DNA of 64,000 nucleotides from Triticum aestivum (lineage: Eukaryota; Streptophyta; Magnoliopsida; Poales; Poaceae), in assembly GCF_018294505.1 (NCBI RefSeq), contig NC_057809.1:416257485-416321484 (forward strand), read 5' to 3'. The position numbers and the translations under genes are program-made. This document shows positions 58,411 through 64,000 of the stretch, piece by piece (within the stretch, counting starts at the first letter, position 1; every line of letters starts with the position of its first letter). Below the pieces are notes generated by a model. The model made no database searches and had not been told where the DNA came from. It saw nothing but the letters and a program-made list of their open reading frames with translations.

Positions 58411-61235
58411 ACCGGATAGGTCAAGCTACGAGTAAGACCAGCCCTCGAGTTGCCCCGAGGTGGCCCCGAAGGTTGCCCGGCTCGGACCAACACTTAGAAA
58501 AGCACTGGCCCGGGGGGGGGGGGGGTAAAATAAAGATGACCCTTGGGCTCCGGAAACCAAGGGAAAAAGGCTTAGGTTGTTAGGCAAAAGTAAAACCAAG
58601 GTGGGGCCTTGCTGGAGGAGTTTCATTCAAAGGGAACTGTCAAGGGGTTCCCATAAGAACCAACCGCGTAAGGAACACAAAATCAATAAAAATAACACCA
58701 GTATGACGGAAACTAGGGCGGCAAGAGTGGAACAAAACACCAGGCATAAGGCTGAGCGTTCCACCCTTTGCCAAGTATATAGATGCATTAAGTAAATAAG
58801 AGATATAGTGATATCCCAACAATATCCATGTTCCAACATGGAACAAACTTCATCTTACCTGCAACTAGCAACGCTATAAGAGGGGCTGAGCAAAAGCGGT
58901 AACATAGACAAACAATGGTTTGCTAGGAAAGGTGGGTTAGAGGCTTGACATGGCTATATGGGAGGCATGATATTGCAAGTGGTAGGTATCGCGGCATAGC
59001 AATAGAGCGAACAACTAGCAAGCAAAGATAGAAGTGATTTCGAGGTTATGGTCATCTTGCCTAAGATCCCGCAAGGAAGAAGAACGAGGCCATGAAGAAG
59101 ACAAACGGACGAAGTCGAACGAATCCTCACAAACACGACATTATCGGAACTAACCCGAAGAAGCAACACCAGAAAGAAGAAAACAACATAGTAAACAAAC
59201 ACCACATAAACATGGCATGATGCACAACCAAGTATGATGCATGTCCGGTTTAATGAGGCATGGCATGGCAAAGTGCACAAACAAAACTACAAATTAAGTG
59301 GAGCTCAATATGCAACGAGTTGCATTTTGACGGAACAGCACATTCAAGTTATTTAGTTCGATCTTGTTTATGTACCCAACAATATTAAATGGTGATTAAC
59401 ATGGCAAGAGGTGTAGCATAACAAAACTACTTAATTAGGCAAGTTTAAATGAGGCCGGAACAACAAACAACAAGTCCGGAAATTCCTCATGTGCATATTT
59501 TAGATTTGGTACTGTTCTGCCCTAAACCATATTTTAGAATTATTAAACATGCAAAGTGATGCCACCATCTTAAACTAGGCATTTTTCTACCCCACTTACA
59601 TATAAAGTTTGTTAAATTTGGAGTTACGGTTATTTAGTTATGAATTAAAGCATTTTAACATGGCAATATGGAAAATACACACAAACATCATTTTAAACAT
59701 GCATGAAAGTTGGATATTATGAAACTAGACAAAATTCTAAGCATTTTCATATATAAATCATTTTTAACCAATGCACGGATGATGAGTTATAAAATGCATG
59801 AAGTCTAGGGGGCTTCCTGTAAAACTGGTTATCTCTGGATAAATGGGCAAATCGTAGAACGGGAAAAAAACATGCCATGGGCCGAATCTGGCTGGCCCGA
59901 AAGTGTACAGGAGAGGGCCTAGAGGGCCTGCTCACATTGGCCTGGCCCGGTCGGATCTTGGGCTGGCGGAGGCAGAAGGAGCTGGGCCTCGGGTGGGTCG
60001 CGACCCACCTAGACGCCGACGCGGAGGGAGACGGGATCGGGGCTCCTCCCTATCCGAACGACGCATGGCGGCGCTCGTCGGTGAGGGCGACAGGATCGAC
60101 AAGGTCGGAGGCTGATCCAACGAGAGGAAAGCAGCAGAGGCGGCGGACGGCGCGAAGAGGCCTGATCTGGGTCAAGCAGCTCGCCGGGGTTCCATTCCGG
60201 GCGACGGCGAGGGGTCCCGCGACAAGCTCATCAGAGCTCCCTTTCAGCGGTGGCACGGGGCGGAATACAGCATGGAGGATAGGGACTCGGGGCGGGGCCG
60301 GAGTCGGGCGCGACGCTCGGGAGCAGCGGGAGGTGGGGCGCCCGGTCGTCGGAGTTGGTTGCCGGCGACAGCGCACAGGCGGCAGTTCTGAGCGGTGGTG
60401 GCGGGATCCAGGAGAGCGCGGGGATCAGGGACGGGCCTCGATGGGCTCGGCGGGCCTCGCCCAGGCCTAGGCGGGCTTGCAGTGGTGGGAGCGGGGCAGG
60501 GGGCGCGTGGCAGCGCCTGGTTGGCCGAAACGGCGATCAGGTGGCGGCGCGACCACTCGGACGCCGACAAGTGGCGAAGGAGGAGGGGCTCGGCACGGAA
60601 AACGATGGGGAGCGGCGGCGCTGATGGTTGGGGCGGCACGGAAAACAAGGAGGGGGTTTGGAGGCTTCCAAAAATGGAAGGGAGGGGGTTTAAATTGGAA
60701 AGGAGGCTAGGATTAGGGTTTCGAGGGGTTTTTGGATCGTTTTCGGACCCTCAGATCGCGATCGTGCGGCTCCGGACAGAGGGGGACTAGATGGACTGTA
60801 GGTGGGCTGTGAGAAGAGAAGAGAGAGAGAGAGGCCTGGCGACTGTTTCGGAGACCGAAACATCCGACGATAGACCGGCTATACTGCCGCTATAGTTATC
60901 CGTTGGGGCGTCAAACGGACTCCGAATGCGATGAAACTTGGCAGGCGGTCTACTGACAACATAACTACACCACACGCCAACTCTCATCCCATTCTAAGAA
61001 CATTTTCCGGCCACTTATAAAATAATATTTCGGAGGTGCCGCGGGCGTGTGCAAGTGTGTCTTGGCTCAGAACGGACAACGGAAAGAACTGAGAGACCCG
61101 GACGGATGCAAGTTTTGGAAACATGATGATGCAATGCACATGATAACATGATGAAATGGAACACGCAAGAAAAAGACATGGCAACATCGGTGAATAACTG
61201 AAAGACACCTGGCGCAGCGGTCTCGGGGCGTCACA
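58411..61235 (-). repeat. Right segment of element B's LTR
   Basis: Continues the LTR after element D with the second ACCGG. Contains a 14-G run at 58512-58525 and a G+C-rich block near 59900-60700. Ends GGGGCGTCACA, beside a purine-rich tract on the minus strand (AGTGGTGGAGTGT) preceded by CTCGGGACGAGATCC, as in other gypsy ends. No gene. Confidence 0.75.
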
Positions 61236-64000
61236 ACACTCCACCACTACGAGAGGATCTCGTCCCGAGATCTAGGATGGCACCGGAGGGAAACAAAAGA
61301 GGAAGAGAAGAGGTAAAACCAAGTTGCTTCTTTGACAAATAAGTGAAACCAAAGAACCTTGCGAGGTTGAAAAAATTGAAAGAAAGAATGCAACAAGATG
61401 AACGAAGTTGAAAACACTCCGTTAGAAAAGAGGAACAAGGAACATTACTAGAACCTTGTAGGTAGAAAGACATAAGAAAAGGGTTGCAATGGACAAGAAG
61501 TACATGCAAGCACTCTGGTAGAAACGAGATGTACAAGGAACGATAAAGATCAATTACGCCAACACTCCAGTTGTGAAGGGAGGTAAAACTTGATAAGATG
61601 AGAGAACTTGAAAAGAGGGCACGACACTCCGGTTAGAACAAGATAGAGAAGGCATAAGAATGATATAATCTGGACATCACTCCGGTAGAAAGGAGAAGAA
61701 AACTTGATAAGATGAAAAGAAATTGAAGGGATGACACACCACTCCGATTGAATGTATAAGCAAGGAAAAACACGATCTTGAGAAAAATGAGATGATTTGT
61801 CGAAGAGAGTAACATGACAATGCCGCTGGAACGAATGAAGAGAAGCTAGATCGTCGGAATAAGATAAGGGTGAAGGAATGACAACTTCTACCACAATTTA
61901 ATTCAGAAAGAATCCTTAGAAGAAGGTTATAACAGAGTTGTTGGAAAATCAACCACGAAAAGAGTAAGCTTGTTGTGGACTTATGGAAAACATCTCAAAA
62001 TCTTTAGGTGAAATTCTGCCACTAACGAAAAACAATGGATCGGATTGCTATGAACAAGGAGACGAGAAACTTATTTCATCGGGAGGATAAATGAAGAACT
62101 TGGGTCATTTATAAGCACCATAAATAGCAACAATCCTTAGGAAAAGCTTTAGGTGAAATATAACCCAAGATAACTCCACAGAAGAGATTGATGGGTTGCA
62201 AAGGATCTCATGAAGGAATTAAAAATGATGGGTTTAAAATATTTCATTCCTGACAACTTGTGAATCATGAAACACGAAGGGAAATTGTCAAGAGTGACAT
62301 AACACCACCTCAAAAGATAATATAGAAAGAATTGCTATTCGAAACGCAAGATGGAGAATGCTTGAGCTCCTCTTGGCGAACACTATGAGAACGAATTAAA
62401 TCCTTGATGAACCACCATGTAGAGCCTTCATGAAGAACTTCAGTAACAAAATGATGATAAAAAGAAAGAGAAGTTGAAAACACAAGGTGAAGCCTTGTAA
62501 TGATTTAGATGGATCTTCGCGATGATGTAATTGAGAGATCTTGGAACTCCGGGAAAGAAAGATGAACAACTGAAATCAAGAATTTTGATGAACTTCCGGA
62601 ATAAGGAATTAATCACTTGTATGAAAACAAGAATAAGAATTACATTATGCTTATCCTTCACCAATTTAGATTGATGACAAGCAACGGATTTGGCATACTA
62701 CTTATTCTCGTAGAAAGGATTAAGATAGATATAGCGCAAACTTGAGAAGGTCTTCAACGAACCACCGGTCGGATTGAGACAACGAATGAATTGATATGAT
62801 AACGAAGGAAAAGAAATGTTGAATGAACCACCGTACGAATTGAAAATGAAAGTAGCAAAGGCACAAATCACCGGGAAGAATTGGAGAACAAATGAAGATA
62901 CTTGAGGGAATATAAATATATGAGAACGAAGAGATCACGAGCTGATTAGAGAATACTTGAATGATGCACCGGTAAGATTTTTGGAGAACAATAGCTGAAA
63001 GCTGAGGATGAATAAACCCGAAATGATGGCCTTTGGAGAATCAAACTGAAAAACAATATTGAATTGCTCCGGATAGGTGTAAATATTTCTCACAATCAAA
63101 AACAATTATGAGAGGATGGCATCAAGCTAGAATCACGAATCTTTGAGAGAACGAATAAGATTTGGAGGAAAACTCTTCTTCGGTCTTCAAATGTTAAGAA
63201 TGAAGATGAGAAACACCACCATGAATTGTTTAGACACTCCGGGAGACTCAAAAGCGAATAGGTTGAGCCAATGATGGAAAGAATTTGAGAGATCTTAAAG
63301 AAACACATATGACTTATGACAATTCATACCTACGTTATACTTTTGAAAAGAATTTGGGAATCACTCCGGATAAATTATAAGAGTCAGGTAAGATCCTGGG
63401 AAAAGACCTGTGGATTAGGGCCCACTCAAAAGATACACCGTTGGAATGCTTTTGAAGAGAGATTGCACCGGTTGAATCAAATGGCTTGAATAAGATAACA
63501 ACCTCGAGATAGCTTAAGAAATTAGCAATGGAAACGCGAATCTCCTAAGATATCTTCAGCACTCCAGAACAATTGAATAGCAAGCGGGGAATGATTATGA
63601 GGTGCACCGGCATGAGAAAGCATTTGAACCGAGGAAAATGATATGATCAACAAAGCTTGAATTGAATCCACCGGAGAAGAAAGAGAACAAAGAATAATAA
63701 ACTTGAAGCTTCCTTAGTATCTTCCTGAGAATCACCGGATAAGAACATTGACGGAAAAGAATGGAGAGGCTTCGCATCAATAAAATGGATATTTGATAAA
63801 GAAATCTGAGTCCTTGAAGAAAAAGGGTGGGAGGGCGGGAAAACAAATGCAACTTAGGATGCAACTTAGGATGGATGAAACAAACAATGTTGGGAAAACC
63901 GAGAGGGGATCTTACGAATGTTGAAATGATCGGATCCACTTGAAGAGAAAACACACCTGTTGAAAAGGATTGACCTGACAATCTCGATTATCATGAAGGA
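61236..64000 (-). repeat. Internal region of element B: degenerate repeat, no gag-pol
   Basis: Purine-rich on the plus strand, with recurring ACTCCGGTAGAA-like or CACCGG-like blocks every 50-65 bp in the left part (for example near 61509, 61562, 61625, 61677 and 61740) and looser spacing to the window end. No retroviral motif in any frame. Long minus-strand frames here are rich in Phe/Leu/Ser, which follows from the base composition. Confidence 0.5.

Larger units (their letters stand above)
40692..61235 (-). repeat. 3' LTR of element B, split by two younger insertions
   Basis: Starts TGTAACACCGACAATGCGGC and ends GGGGCGTCACA. Removing the solo LTR (40739-43774) and element D (44703-58410) with one TSD copy each leaves a continuous LTR of about 3.8 kb. 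The join reads …GGGGCACGACTTAGAGGC… at the first site and …CAACACCGGATAGG… at the second. A G+C-rich block near 59900-60700 gives spurious frames. Confidence 0.78.
29649..64000 (-). mobile_element. Gypsy-like element A, minus strand, partial, hosts element B
   Basis: LTR at 29649-33918, internal region 33919-37347, and a second LTR from 37348 whose remainder lies beyond the window because element B is inserted at 40691. Read on the minus strand it has a primer-binding site, a non-coding body, a polypurine tract and a 3' LTR. The left TSD copy would be ATAAT (29644-29648); the right copy is not in the window. No gag-pol domain remains, so it is non-autonomous or deleted. Confidence 0.85.
40692..64000 (-). 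mobile_element. Gypsy-like element B, minus strand, partial
   Basis: The 3' LTR (pieces 40692-40738, 43775-44702 and 58411-61235) is followed on its right by a polypurine-like tract and an internal region that runs off the window. It inserted into the 5' LTR of element A after GTCGG (40687-40691, presumed TSD). No coding domain found in the visible part. Confidence 0.75.

Noticed and set aside
61231..63981. Many minus-strand frames of 60-128 codons in element B
   Set aside because: Phe/Leu/Ser-rich translations of a purine-rich strand, overlapping in several frames, without any recognised motif.
1..64000. Host protein-coding, tRNA or full rRNA genes
   Set aside because: None recognised on either strand. 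All coding similarity is to transposon proteins. Repeat-masked gene prediction could still reveal a small fragment.

Overview
The window is a stretch of large-genome grass DNA. The transposon families point to a Triticeae genome (wheat, Aegilops or barley relatives), but the species cannot be fixed from the sequence. I find no host gene. Almost every base belongs to transposable elements nested inside one another, and I reconstructed the nesting from terminal repeats, primer-binding sites, polypurine tracts and matching target-site duplications (TSDs).

Left part (1-29648). The first 66 bp are the end of a chromovirus-type Ty3/gypsy polyprotein plus a polypurine tract, followed by its 3' LTR (67-2695). 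A CACTA DNA transposon starts at 2836 and lies on the minus strand. It carries a decayed multi-exon TNP1-like gene (last exon 4313-4739, first exon near 28025-28452). One of its exons is split by a Ty3/gypsy-like array at 6095-25589 flanked by the TSD AGGAC. That array has three LTRs and two internal regions (LTR-internal-LTR-internal-LTR). Both internal regions carry a solo LTR of the first family at the same site with the same TSD (GTGTC), so the repeat unit was duplicated after the solo LTR was in place. The middle LTR alone later received a small CACTA element (15124-16540, TSD TGC), and that element contains a 5S rRNA-like segment.

Right part (29649-64000). A minus-strand gypsy element with LTRs over 4 kb (element A) begins at 29649. 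It has an LTR at 29649-33918, a 3.4 kb internal region without recognisable gag-pol, an iMet-type primer-binding site, and a second LTR from 37348. This second LTR is broken at 40691 by element B, another minus-strand element. Element B's 3' LTR runs from 40692 to 61235 with two insertions, and its internal region continues past the window end. Inside B's LTR lie a minus-strand solo LTR (40739-43774, TSD ACGAC) and a complete plus-strand chromovirus, element D (44703-58410, TSD ACCGG).

Element D is the only element with a nearly complete coding set: an extra open reading frame upstream of gag, then gag, protease, reverse transcriptase, RNase H, DD35E integrase and a chromodomain. Two one-base frameshifts and two nonsense codons mean it cannot make its own polyprotein.

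The most notable observations are the tandem array with mirrored nested insertions, the 5S-derived internal promoter inside a CACTA element, the repeated polypurine-like hairpins in the non-autonomous array, and the pre-gag ORF of element D.
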